From: CAZSXS01 sp964611385
Lineage (GTDB): Bacteria > Bacillota > Clostridia > Lachnospirales > CAYPQA01
Direction: 5' to 3'
DNA length: 28,461 nucleotides
Assembly (NCBI GenBank): GCA_964611385.1
Contig: CAZSXS010000046.1
Span: forward strand, 1 to 28,461
Shown here piece by piece: positions 7,409 through 13,799 of this stretch; position 1 is the stretch's first letter, and each line of letters opens with the position of its first letter. Below the pieces are notes generated by a model. The model was not told where the DNA came from, did not search any database, and saw only the letters and a program-made list of their open reading frames with translations. The translations under genes were made by a program, and so were the position numbers.

Positions 7409-8245
7409 ATGCCTAAGATAATTGTTGACAGCGGATGTGACTTAACTGAGACAATGAAAGAAAAAATAGGGATTGATATTGAGAGTGTGCCCCTTAATCT
7501 CCAACTTGATGATAAGGTTTTTGTAGATGATGATTGCCTGGATGTGGAGGACTACTTGGTAAAGATGGAGAATTGCCCCACAATGGCTAAGACCTCTGCT
7601 CCTTCTCCAGAGTTGTTTTTGGAGAAATTTATGGGGAAAGACAGTGTTTTTGCTGTTACCATTTCTTCGTATTTAAGTGGTTCTTATTCCAGTGCGATGC
7701 TGGCTAAGGATCTATACCTGGAAAAGCTGGGTCAAAAGTTCATTCATGTCTTTGACAGTTTGAGCGCCTCTGCAGGTGAGACCATTATCGCCCTAAAGAT
7801 CAACGAGCTTGTTAAAGCTAATTTTTCTGATTTGGAAATCGTAGAGAATGTAAATAAGTTTATTGATTCCATGAAGACCTATTTTATTTTGGACAAGTAT
7901 GATACCTTGATTAAATCCGGTCGTATGAACCCTTATGTTGCTAAGTTGGCTTCCATCTTGAATATTAAGCCCATTTGTGGGGGCATCAAGGGTAAGATTG
8001 AGCTGGTTGACAAGGCCAGAGGGCAGAGTAAGGCCTTTGCGAAGCTGATAGACCTTATCGCCAAAGATGAAAAGACTATTGATACCCGTGTTCTGGGCAT
8101 TACCCATGTGAAATGCGCCGAAAGAGCTTTGGCCTTCAAAGAAGAAGTAAGCAAACGGCTTAATTTCAAGGAAATTATTATTATGAACGCCACTGGCCTT
8201 TGCACCACCTATGCTAACCGAGGCGGGTTGATTGTGTGTTATTGA
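7409..8245 (+). CDS. DegV family fatty-acid-binding protein
   Basis: This encodes a 278-aa DegV (EDD-fold) protein. Family members bind a long-chain fatty acid; FakB, the best-studied type, presents it to the kinase FakA. Signatures are the opening KIIVDSGCDLT, KTSAPSPELF, the segment VTISSYLSGSYSSA, FDSLSASAGE and the C-terminal GLCTTYANRGGLIVCY. ATG 7409 is taken as start because AAAGGAAG at 7395-7402 is well placed; the longer in-frame reading from 7355 begins inside the promoter. No fakA-like gene is nearby, so whether it feeds phospholipid synthesis here is open. Confidence 0.88.
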   Translation: MPKIIVDSGCDLTETMKEKIGIDIESVPLNLQLDDKVFVDDDCLDVEDYLVKMENCPTMAKTSAPSPELFLEKFMGKDSVFAVTISSYLSGSYSSAMLAKDLYLEKLGQKFIHVFDSLSASAGETIIALKINELVKANFSDLEIVENVNKFIDSMKTYFILDKYDTLIKSGRMNPYVAKLASILNIKPICGGIKGKIELVDKARGQSKAFAKLIDLIAKDEKTIDTRVLGITHVKCAERALAFKEEVSKRLNFKEIIIMNATGLCTTYANRGGLIVCY

Positions 8246-8264
8246 GGAATTTTTTGAAATTTTC

Positions 8265-8293
8265 TTGCAAAAGTTACAGCTTTATGATACACT
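8265..8293 (+). promoter_or_regulatory. Candidate promoter of rplS-lepB-rbgA
   Basis: TTGCAA at 8265-8270 is followed after 17 bases by TACACT at 8288-8293; a better -10 match, TATGAT at 8283-8288, has only a 12-base spacer. It is the only reasonable start signal in the gap before rplS, which usually lies downstream of trmD but here has no such neighbour. Confidence 0.5.
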
Positions 8294-8309
8294 CCTTTTC
8301 GTTAATTTT

Positions 8310-8380
8310 TTGATAAAAGGTAGGGCGGTCCGCTATTGAGGCATTATCCAATATGAACGTCCGGTAATGAAAGGATGAAT
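8310..8380 (+). ncRNA. Possible structured leader of rplS
   Basis: The 5' untranslated stretch contains GCGGTCCGC and a stem CATTATC/GGTAATG around a 14-base loop. L19 mRNA leaders that may sense the ribosomal protein are known in Firmicutes, but I cannot match this sequence to the published consensus with certainty, so this is a suggestion from position and pairing only. Confidence 0.3.
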
Positions 8381-8387
8381 AGAACCC

Positions 8388-8747
8388 ATGAACCAAATGA
8401 TTAAGGATTTGGAGAAGGAACAACTGCGGACGGATATCCCAGATTTTAACATCGGTGATACGATTAAGGTCCATGCAAAGATTGTTGAGGGTACCCGCGA
8501 AAGAATTCAGGTTTTTGAAGGAACGGTCTTGAAGCGCCAAAACGGCGGTCTTCGGGAGACCTTTACCGTTAGAAGACTTTCTTCTGGTGTCGGTGTGGAA
8601 AAAACTTGGCCCCTGCATTCCCCTCGTATTGACAAAATTGAAATTGTTCGCCGTGGTATCGTACGTCGTGCGAAGCTTTATTACCTTCGTAAAAGAATCG
8701 GTAAAGCTGCCAAAATCAAGGAAGATATTGTTCGGCGGGGTAAATAA
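8388..8747 (+). CDS. rplS: 50S ribosomal protein L19
   Basis: This encodes a 119-aa L19, which sits at the interface of the 30S and 50S subunits. The sequence is conserved throughout: KEQLRTDIPDFNIGDTIKV, EGTRERIQVFEGTVLKR, ETFTVRRLSSGVGVEKTWPL and GIVRRAKLYYLRKRIGKAAK. Length and N-terminus (MNQMIKDLEKEQ) align with the usual family start, and AAAGGA lies at 8370-8375, about 12 bases upstream. A terminator follows, so lepB and rbgA may depend on read-through or on a weak promoter of their own. Confidence 0.97.
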   Translation: MNQMIKDLEKEQLRTDIPDFNIGDTIKVHAKIVEGTRERIQVFEGTVLKRQNGGLRETFTVRRLSSGVGVEKTWPLHSPRIDKIEIVRRGIVRRAKLYYLRKRIGKAAKIKEDIVRRGK

Positions 8748-8756
8748 CACGCTACT

Positions 8757-8791
8757 CAAAACACCGATTCTGTCGGTGTTTTGTTATTTTT
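8757..8791 (+). terminator. Terminator after rplS
   Basis: CAAAACACCGA (8757-8767) pairs perfectly with TCGGTGTTTTG (8773-8783) over a five-base loop, followed by TTATTTTT. It lies 9 bases after the rplS stop and may reduce rather than abolish transcription into lepB. Confidence 0.85.
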
Positions 8792-8819
8792 AGGGGTTTT
8801 TTGAGAAGGGAGCGATTAA

Positions 8820-9374
8820 ATGTTAAATGAAAACAGCACGAAAAAGGGCGGAATTTTTCGTCAGATCTTAGAGTGGGCTACTGCGGTTTTGATTGCACTG
8901 GTGGTTTACTTTTTTATTCGCGCCTGTATCTTTCGCACGGCTAATGTATCTGGCAATTCTATGGAGCCCACCCTTTTGCATGGGCAGATTGTGTTCATCA
9001 ACAGGTTGAGTTATCTATTGTCTAAACCCAAAAAGGGCGATATTATTGCCTTTCCCTATAATGAAGACAGGAGTAAGGACTATGTAAAGCGTATCATTGG
9101 TCTACCTGGGGACGTGATTGATTTAAGAGATTTTCATTTTTATGTAAATAACGAGATATTGGATGATGACTTTTCAAAGGAAATGCTTACGGCCTTTGGC
9201 GATGTGAGCTTTCCACTTACGGTGCCAGAGAACACCTACTTCGTCTTGGGGGACAACCGGAATGTCAGTAACGACAGCCGCTACAGCGATGTAGGCTGCA
9301 TTGATAAAAAAGACATCATTGGGAAGGTTTCTTTTGTGATTTGGCCTTTAAGTGATGTTGGGGGAATCAAGTAA
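8820..9374 (+). CDS. lepB: Signal peptidase I
   Basis: This encodes a 184-aa type I signal peptidase that removes signal peptides from secreted proteins on the outer face of the membrane. One membrane helix (~15-36) precedes the catalytic domain. The Ser-Lys dyad is Ser47 in SGNSMEPTL and Lys90 in DYVKRIIGLPGD; box D/E is visible as VLGDNRNVSNDSRY. The length fits the short Gram-positive form. An RBS (AGAAGGGAG at 8803-8811) precedes ATG 8820. The rplS-lepB-rbgA order is common in Firmicutes, linking the gene to a translation and secretion cluster. Confidence 0.95.
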   Translation: MLNENSTKKGGIFRQILEWATAVLIALVVYFFIRACIFRTANVSGNSMEPTLLHGQIVFINRLSYLLSKPKKGDIIAFPYNEDRSKDYVKRIIGLPGDVIDLRDFHFYVNNEILDDDFSKEMLTAFGDVSFPLTVPENTYFVLGDNRNVSNDSRYSDVGCIDKKDIIGKVSFVIWPLSDVGGIK

Positions 9375-9434
9375 ACACGAATGGGGATTATACTTATGAG
9401 TACCCATGATAGTATAGAAACAAATGGAGGCAGT

Positions 9435-10298
9435 ATGAATATTCAGTGGTATCCCGGCCACATGACCAAAGCCAGGCGCATGATTGAGGAAAACATGAAG
9501 CTCATTGATGTGGTGATTGAGGTATTGGACGCAAGGATTCCTCAAAGCAGCCGCAACCCTGACATTGATCAGTTGGCACGGAATAAAAAGAGAATTGTGA
9601 TCTTAAACAAAAGTGACCTGGCTGACAGCAGCAGCAACAAGGAATGGGAACGCTATTTCAATGAAAGGGGAATCCGAAGCATCCTGGCCAATTCGGTCAG
9701 CGGTCAAGGGATACAGGAAGTATCACCTGTGGCTCGGGAGTTGATGCAAGAAAAGATTGAGCGTCTCAAGCAAAAGGGACGAATCTTTGTACCTGTTCGG
9801 GCTATGATCCTGGGTATACCCAATGTGGGGAAGTCTACTTTGATCAACAAGTTTATTGGAAAGAGTGCGGCCAAGACCGGCGACAAGCCGGGTGTGACCA
9901 AGGGAAAGCAATGGCTCAAGCCACAGGACAAGAACAAGGACTTTGAACTCATGGACACCCCAGGGATTCTTTGGCCTAAGTTTGAAGATAAGAATGTAGG
10001 GATCAAGCTGGCGATTACTGGAGCTATTAGCGAGGATGTTTGGGACCCTAGTGAGCTAGCTTTATGCCTGATCGACTTGCTTCGGAAGCTGAAGCCCGAG
10101 GCTTTGATCGAGCGCTACAGGTTAAACCAGGATAGCCTTACAGAAAAGGCTACTCTTCAACTGTTGGAAGAGATCGCCATCAATCGAGCCTATAAAAAGC
10201 GGGGAGACATAGCAGATTTGGAGCGGGCTTCGGTAATGCTTTTAGACGAGTACCAGGGGGCAAAGTTGGGGCCGATTAGTTTAGAAAGGCCTAGTTGA
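9435..10298 (+). CDS. rbgA: Ribosome biogenesis GTPase RbgA (YlqF)
   Basis: This encodes a 287-aa circularly permuted GTPase needed for late assembly of the 50S subunit. The permuted order is visible: G4 NKSD at 58-61 comes before G1 GIPNVGKST at 127-135 and G3 DTPG at 174-177. The family opening MNIQWYPGHMTKARR is intact. ATG 9435 is chosen because TGGAGG at 9425-9430 precedes it and the protein then begins exactly like other RbgA proteins; an in-frame ATG at 9381 would add 18 residues unlike the family. The conserved neighbours rnhB and yraN that often follow are missing, replaced by an antibiotic-resistance-type gene. Confidence 0.94.
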   Translation: MNIQWYPGHMTKARRMIEENMKLIDVVIEVLDARIPQSSRNPDIDQLARNKKRIVILNKSDLADSSSNKEWERYFNERGIRSILANSVSGQGIQEVSPVARELMQEKIERLKQKGRIFVPVRAMILGIPNVGKSTLINKFIGKSAAKTGDKPGVTKGKQWLKPQDKNKDFELMDTPGILWPKFEDKNVGIKLAITGAISEDVWDPSELALCLIDLLRKLKPEALIERYRLNQDSLTEKATLQLLEEIAINRAYKKRGDIADLERASVMLLDEYQGAKLGPISLERPS

Positions 10299-10417
10299 GT
10301 AGTGGTGTTTTTGGAGCATCGTATTGTTTCGTTATTCGTTTTTGCTTTTGTTTGGTGTATTGATATAAGTCAAACGAACAAAGTTTTTATATAACAAGAA
10401 TAAGGCGGTGAATCAAA

Positions 10418-11293
10418 ATGAGAACGGAACAAGAAATTTTTGATTTAATTATGAAAATTGCCAAAGATGATGATCGTATTAGAGCGGCTTATATGCATGG
10501 TTCTCGTGCAAATCCAACGGTTGAAAAAGATAAATATTCGGATTACGACATTGTATTCGTTGTGACCGAAACTGACTCATTCATAAAAGATAAAGACTGG
10601 GCAAATCGTTTTGGCGAGATTGCTTTTGTTTTTGAAGCTCGCAGAGATGAGAACAAGTTTCGTATGAAGGCGGTAAACGATTTTTCACGTCGCTATGTTT
10701 GGTGTATGCTATTTAAAGATGAAAGTCGTGTTGATTTAATTATAGAAATTAAAGAAGAAACTATGAAGGATTCGTTTATTGACAATAAGCGAATCGTATT
10801 GTTACTCGACAAAGATGGAATCTTGCCAGAAATGACCCCACCAAGTAACGATGAGTATTATGTTAAAAAACCTAATGAAGATGAATATACAGCCTGTTGC
10901 ACCTACTTTTGGTGGTTTTTAAACGATGTCGCAAAGGCAATTGCCCGTGACCAACTACCATATGCTAAGGAACAATTTGAGTCTTTGATTAGGCATATGC
11001 TAAATCGTATGATGGATTGGCATATTGGCGTGCAAACTGATTTTTCTGTTTCAACAGGCAAAAAGGGGCAATACTACAAAAGATACCTATCAACAGATAT
11101 TTACGACCTATATACAAGAACCTATTCGGATGGTAACTACGAAAATTTCTGGAGTGCTATTTTTGCCAGTTGCGAATTATTCAGAAACATAGCTTCTGGT
11201 GTTGGTGATTTTTTTGACTTTGTCTATAACAATCAGGAAGAAAACAATATGATGGATTATTTGACAAAAACGAAAAATTTAATAGTGTTTTAG
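10418..11293 (+). CDS. ant(6): Aminoglycoside 6-adenylyltransferase, ANT(6) type
   Basis: This encodes a 291-aa nucleotidyltransferase of the ANT(6)/AadE/AadK family, which transfers AMP from ATP to the 6-hydroxyl of streptomycin. The nucleotidyltransferase motif HGSRANPTVEKDKYSDYDIV (residues 27-46) holds the Gly-Ser pair and the two metal-binding Asp (42, 44). Further family segments are RRYVWCMLFKDESRVDLIIE, CCTYFWWFLNDVAKAIARDQ and MLNRMMDWHIG. Length matches chromosomal AadK-like and mobile AadE-like enzymes. The RBS AAGGCGGTGA is nearly perfect. The gene is more AT-rich than rbgA upstream and has no operon partner, which suggests acquisition. Whether it confers resistance cannot be told from the sequence. 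Confidence 0.88.
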   Translation: MRTEQEIFDLIMKIAKDDDRIRAAYMHGSRANPTVEKDKYSDYDIVFVVTETDSFIKDKDWANRFGEIAFVFEARRDENKFRMKAVNDFSRRYVWCMLFKDESRVDLIIEIKEETMKDSFIDNKRIVLLLDKDGILPEMTPPSNDEYYVKKPNEDEYTACCTYFWWFLNDVAKAIARDQLPYAKEQFESLIRHMLNRMMDWHIGVQTDFSVSTGKKGQYYKRYLSTDIYDLYTRTYSDGNYENFWSAIFASCELFRNIASGVGDFFDFVYNNQEENNMMDYLTKTKNLIVF

Positions 11294-11296
11294 CTT

Positions 11297-11311
11297 CTGA
11301 ACGTGACTGAG
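11297..11311 (+). repeat. 15-bp inverted repeat, left copy
   Basis: CTGAACGTGACTGAG here is the exact reverse complement of 13366-13380. The two copies flank the response regulator, kinase and XRE genes at a distance of about 2.05 kb. The left copy continues into GACTGAGTATAA (11305-11316), which is repeated directly at 13445-13456. Confidence 0.75.
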
Positions 11312-11351
11312 TATAAATGCCTATATCTTCATTCAAAGAAGGTTATTCTGT

Positions 11352-12041
11352 ATGATAAAAATACTGATCGTTGAAGACAACGAGAGCTTAAATAATGGCA
11401 TAGCCTTATCCTTAAAGCAGGAAGGCTACGCCTTTTTTAACGCGCTGTCACTACAGGAGGCTAGGGCGATATGGAAGACTGAGAACCCAGACTTAATTTT
11501 ACTGGATATCAATCTTCCTGACGGTAGTGGCTTGGCATTTTGTAAAGAGATACGACAAGGTTCTCAAGTGCCGATTATTTTCCTAACAGCGAATGACATG
11601 GAGACGGATATCGTCATGGGTTTTAGCCTGGGAGGAGACGACTATATCACCAAACCTTTTAGCCTAGCGGTACTACGGGCTAGAGTGATGGCGGTGCTTA
11701 AGCGTATGGAAGGCCGGAGGCTGGATAGGATAGCAATGGATAGCTTTTCCTTTGACTTTGATGCCATGGTATTTTATAAAAACGGTGTGGAACTGCAGCT
11801 GAGCAAGACGGAACAAAAGCTTTTGAAGTTTCTGGTGATGAACAAGGGAAGAACTTTGAGCAGGGAACTCTTGTTGGACAGAGTTTGGGGCTTGGAGTTT
11901 GTGGATGAAAACGCTCTGACCGTCACCATCAGTCGGCTCCGTAACAAGTTGGAGGACAGCCCCAACAAGCCCAAGTATATTAAAACGGTGCATGGGCTTG
12001 GCTACACTTGGAGTGAGGCAGGTCGAGATGAATCCCTTTGA
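11352..12041 (+). CDS. OmpR/PhoB-type response regulator
   Basis: This encodes a 229-aa two-component response regulator. The receiver domain (~1-118) has the acidic pair at 8-9, phospho-acceptor Asp52 (LLDINLPDGSG), Thr79 (FLTAND) and Lys101 (YITKPF). A winged-helix DNA-binding domain follows (~128-225; LSKTEQKLLKFLVMNKGR, ISRLRNKLED, IKTVHGLGYTW). AGAAGG at 11337-11342 precedes ATG 11352. The stop overlaps the kinase start by 14 bases, so the pair is coupled. The nearby ABC exporter suggests that this pair controls resistance to or export of a membrane-active compound, as in BceRS-type systems, but the binding site is unknown. Confidence 0.9.
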   Translation: MIKILIVEDNESLNNGIALSLKQEGYAFFNALSLQEARAIWKTENPDLILLDINLPDGSGLAFCKEIRQGSQVPIIFLTANDMETDIVMGFSLGGDDYITKPFSLAVLRARVMAVLKRMEGRRLDRIAMDSFSFDFDAMVFYKNGVELQLSKTEQKLLKFLVMNKGRTLSRELLLDRVWGLEFVDENALTVTISRLRNKLEDSPNKPKYIKTVHGLGYTWSEAGRDESL

Positions 12042-12903
12042 TGCATTTAATCCCTATAAGCTAAACAAAATCATGAATCGTCTGGATGAAATGATAGACA
12101 ATGCCATGAACGGTCTGAGCGCGGACAGTCAATTCGACGAAACCAAAATGTCTGCCTTGGAGCATAAGCTGAATCGCTTTTTAACCATGACCAAGACTAA
12201 AATCAATCTCCAGACAGAAGAAAAAAACAAGATCAAAAGCTTGATCTCCGACATCTCGCATCAAACCAAAACCCCCCTTGCCAATATTTTGTTATACACC
12301 CAGCTCTTGAAAGAGCATTTGTTTGAACTAGAGCAGGAGGAACCTGTGGCACAGCAGTTGGTGAACGAGATAAGCACTCAGTCGGAAAAGCTAAACTTTT
12401 TGATCACTTCTCTAGTGAAGTTATCCCGCCTGGAAACAGGTATCATGGTAGCCAATAAGCGTAGCACGCGACTTGATCTGCTATTGCAGAGTGTTCTGGA
12501 AAGCATTCGGTACAAGGCCGATGCCAAAGCTATTGATTTCAGGTTAAACTGTGGCCATGATGATTCAGTTCTTTGCGATGAGAAATGGACAACGGAGGCA
12601 TTGTTTAACCTTGTAGACAATGCAGTTAAATATTCTCCAGACAAAAGTCTCATCAAAGTTACCGTCAGTCCTTACGAACTTTTCACCCGAATTGACATCC
12701 AGGATCAGGGCATGGGAATCGCTGAGGAGGAATTTGCCCTCATCTTTCAGCGCTTTTACCGTTCTCCTGCCACTGTTCGGACAGAAGGGCTGGGGCTTGG
12801 CTTGTATTTGGCCAGGGAGATTATTGAGATGCAGGGCGGTTATATCAAGCTCAAGTCAAAACTAGGCGAAGGCGCCTGTTTTTCAGTATTTCTTCAGAAA
12901 TAA
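12028..12903 (+). CDS. Sensor histidine kinase without membrane segments
   Basis: This encodes a 291-aa histidine kinase. The N-terminal ~65 residues are charged and helical, with no hydrophobic stretch that could cross the membrane. The phospho-acceptor His78 is in DISHQTKTPL; the N box is NLVDNAVKYS (194-203), the G1 box DQGMG (226-230) and the G2 box GLGLGLY (254-260), so the catalytic core is complete. ATG 12028 is preceded by AGGCAGG and overlaps the regulator gene by 14 bases; a longer in-frame start at 11992 lies deeper inside the regulator and is less likely. Without its own sensor domain it must sense a cytosolic cue or rely on a membrane partner, for example the exporter permease encoded downstream. 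Confidence 0.88.
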   Translation: MNPFDAFNPYKLNKIMNRLDEMIDNAMNGLSADSQFDETKMSALEHKLNRFLTMTKTKINLQTEEKNKIKSLISDISHQTKTPLANILLYTQLLKEHLFELEQEEPVAQQLVNEISTQSEKLNFLITSLVKLSRLETGIMVANKRSTRLDLLLQSVLESIRYKADAKAIDFRLNCGHDDSVLCDEKWTTEALFNLVDNAVKYSPDKSLIKVTVSPYELFTRIDIQDQGMGIAEEEFALIFQRFYRSPATVRTEGLGLGLYLAREIIEMQGGYIKLKSKLGEGACFSVFLQK

Positions 12904-12915
12904 TCTTTGCATAGG

Positions 12916-12966
12916 AAAACCCGTTACGGTTAAACGTTTCAATTCAACCATAACGGGTTTTGTTTT
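12916..12966. terminator. Terminator between kinase and XRE genes
   Basis: AAAACCCGTTACGGTT (12916-12931) pairs with AACCATAACGGGTTTT (12946-12961) with one mismatch, followed by GTTTTTG. The left side begins with AAAA, so it may serve both the kinase on the plus strand and the XRE gene that ends 23 bases away on the minus strand. Confidence 0.85.
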
Positions 12967-12988
12967 TGTTGCGCCTTGCAGTCAAGCT

Positions 12989-13228
12989 CTATTTCCTTCG
13001 GGGGTAGGGCTTCTTCTCCTCTGTTCGATTCACCAGATAGTCAATACTCGTTTCAAACAAGTCAGCAATCTTATCCAAAATCTGCACGGGTACGTTGAGG
13101 TTACCAATTTCATAATCTGAATAAGTAGTCTGATGGATATTTAAATAGGAAGCCATTTGGGCTTGAGTCATGTCTTTGTCTTCCCGAAGGTTACGGATTC
13201 GAACGTACACATCTATCACCCCAATCAT
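12989..13228 (-). CDS. Small XRE-family transcription regulator
   Basis: This encodes a 79-aa protein that is almost only an XRE/Cro-CI helix-turn-helix domain (~8-65): IRNLREDKDMTQAQMASYLN is helix 1-2, and HQTTYSDYEIGNLNVPVQIL the recognition helix region. No effector domain is present. Start: an in-frame ATG at 13261 would place the coding start between two palindromes, while ATG 13228 is preceded by TTAGGAG at the right distance, so 13228 is chosen. The gene is transcribed towards the kinase gene, convergent, and divergent from the 64-aa gene and exporter. The two operator-like palindromes directly before its RBS suggest autoregulation. Confidence 0.85.
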   Translation of the reverse strand: MIGVIDVYVRIRNLREDKDMTQAQMASYLNIHQTTYSDYEIGNLNVPVQILDKIADLFETSIDYLVNRTEEKKPYPRRK

Positions 13229-13237
13229 ATTATCTCC

Positions 13238-13254
13238 TAAGGGAATATTCCTTA
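13238..13254. promoter_or_regulatory. Operator-like palindrome 1 of the XRE gene
   Basis: TAAGGGAATATTCCTTA contains the perfect 10-bp palindrome GGAATATTCC (13242-13251). It overlaps the RBS region of the XRE gene on the minus strand. It is related to palindrome 2, with centres about 25 bases apart (between two and three helical turns). Confidence 0.65.
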
Positions 13255-13262
13255 TTGACATG

Positions 13263-13279
13263 TAAGGGATATTCCCTTA
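13263..13279. promoter_or_regulatory. Operator-like palindrome 2 of the XRE gene
   Basis: TAAGGGATATTCCCTTA is a palindrome with TAAGGGA and TCCCTTA as perfectly matching half-sites around a three-base centre. It shares the half-site TAAGGGA with palindrome 1. A dimeric XRE repressor binding both sites would cover the start region of its own gene. Confidence 0.7.
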
Positions 13280-13365
13280 AAATGTTGCGGTGTGCTTTAT
13301 TGACTTCAATTGTATACATAAAGGTTAAGCATAACTTGTCATGCCGGTCAATTTTCGGGTTATCC

Positions 13366-13380
13366 TCAGTCACGTTCAGC
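13366..13380 (-). repeat. 15-bp inverted repeat, right copy
   Basis: CTCAGTCACGTTCAG is the exact reverse complement of 11297-11311. Its CTCAGTC part is also complementary to GACTGAG at 13445-13451 in the promoter region of the 64-aa gene. Confidence 0.75.
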
Positions 13381-13456
13381 TTTGCAAAGTCACCATATAA
13401 ACAATAGATTTATCTGGATTGAATAAAGGTGGCTTAGTTTAAGAGACTGAGTATAA
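13378..13456 (+). repeat. Dispersed ~80-bp repeat, copy 1
   Basis: This stretch aligns by eye over its whole length with 26842-26928. Shared blocks include TTTGCAAAG, CATATAAA, CAATAGA, TTTATC, GATTGAAT, AAGGTG, CTTAG and AGAGACTGAG. Copy 1 lies before the 64-aa gene and ends in its -10 element. It contains the palindrome CTTTGCAAAG. Confidence 0.75.
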
Positions 13457-13457
13457 T
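13452..13457 (+). promoter_or_regulatory. -10 element before the 64-aa gene
   Basis: A perfect TATAAT lies 25 bases before the start codon. No good -35 hexamer is found at 17 bases (GTGGCT at that place), so the promoter may need an activator, for example the response regulator encoded nearby. Confidence 0.5.
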
Positions 13458-13481
13458 TACATTTTATCAGGAGGGGCTTTT

Positions 13482-13676
13482 ATGAATCCAGAAATGAATG
13501 AGTTCCAAATCAAACATATTGAGGAAGCCATTTCACATATCGGAGCTAAAATTGCAGATGCTGTGGAACTCTCTCAGAAGGCAAAAGAATTATCGGTAAA
13601 TTCAGAGGCATTGCTTAGTACAGTGCAGGGAGAACTAGAAGCATTATATGTTTCATTGGAACTGTTAACAGGTTGA
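13482..13676 (+). CDS. Unknown 64-aa helical protein
   Basis: This encodes a small acidic protein of 64 aa that I do not recognise. It is rich in Glu, Ala, Leu, Ile and Ser with no Cys, Trp or Pro beyond residue 3, and reads as one or two amphipathic helices, possibly a short coiled coil (IKHIEEAISHIGAKIADAVE, then LSTVQGELEALYVSLELLTG). No signal peptide or membrane helix is seen. A very strong RBS, AGGAGGGG at 13469-13476, and a TATAAT upstream make it a real gene. It lies between the XRE repressor and the ABC exporter, separated from the exporter by a strong terminator, so it could be an abundant regulator, antagonist or adaptor of the module; this is only context. Confidence 0.75.
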   Translation: MNPEMNEFQIKHIEEAISHIGAKIADAVELSQKAKELSVNSEALLSTVQGELEALYVSLELLTG

Positions 13677-13687
13677 AAAATTAGCAT

Positions 13688-13725
13688 CTTTCAAAACTGT
13701 TATATTTCAGAAAGGTTTTTGAAAG
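13688..13725 (+). promoter_or_regulatory. Hairpin upstream of the leader terminator
   Basis: CTTTCAAAA (13688-13696) pairs perfectly with TTTTGAAAG (13717-13725) around a 20-base loop. It ends 13 bases before the terminator stem and could be part of a leader switch. No T-run follows, so it is not a terminator itself. Confidence 0.45.
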
Positions 13726-13738
13726 GCTTGTAAGTTAT

Positions 13739-13783
13739 AGTTTATATGAAGTAGCATAAAGCTGCTTTGTATAAACTTTTTTT
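13739..13783 (+). terminator. Strong terminator directly before the exporter RBS (attenuator candidate)
   Basis: AGTTTATA (13739-13746) and AAGTAGC (13749-13755) pair with GCTGCTT (13761-13767) and TATAAACT (13770-13777), leaving only a TG/TG interior mismatch and a five-base loop, followed by seven T. The RBS TTGGAGGT of the exporter ATPase begins two bases after the T-run (13785). The terminator therefore separates the 64-aa gene from the exporter, and no room is left for a promoter between them. Confidence 0.85.
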
Positions 13784-13799
13784 GTTGGAGGTAAAGTTC

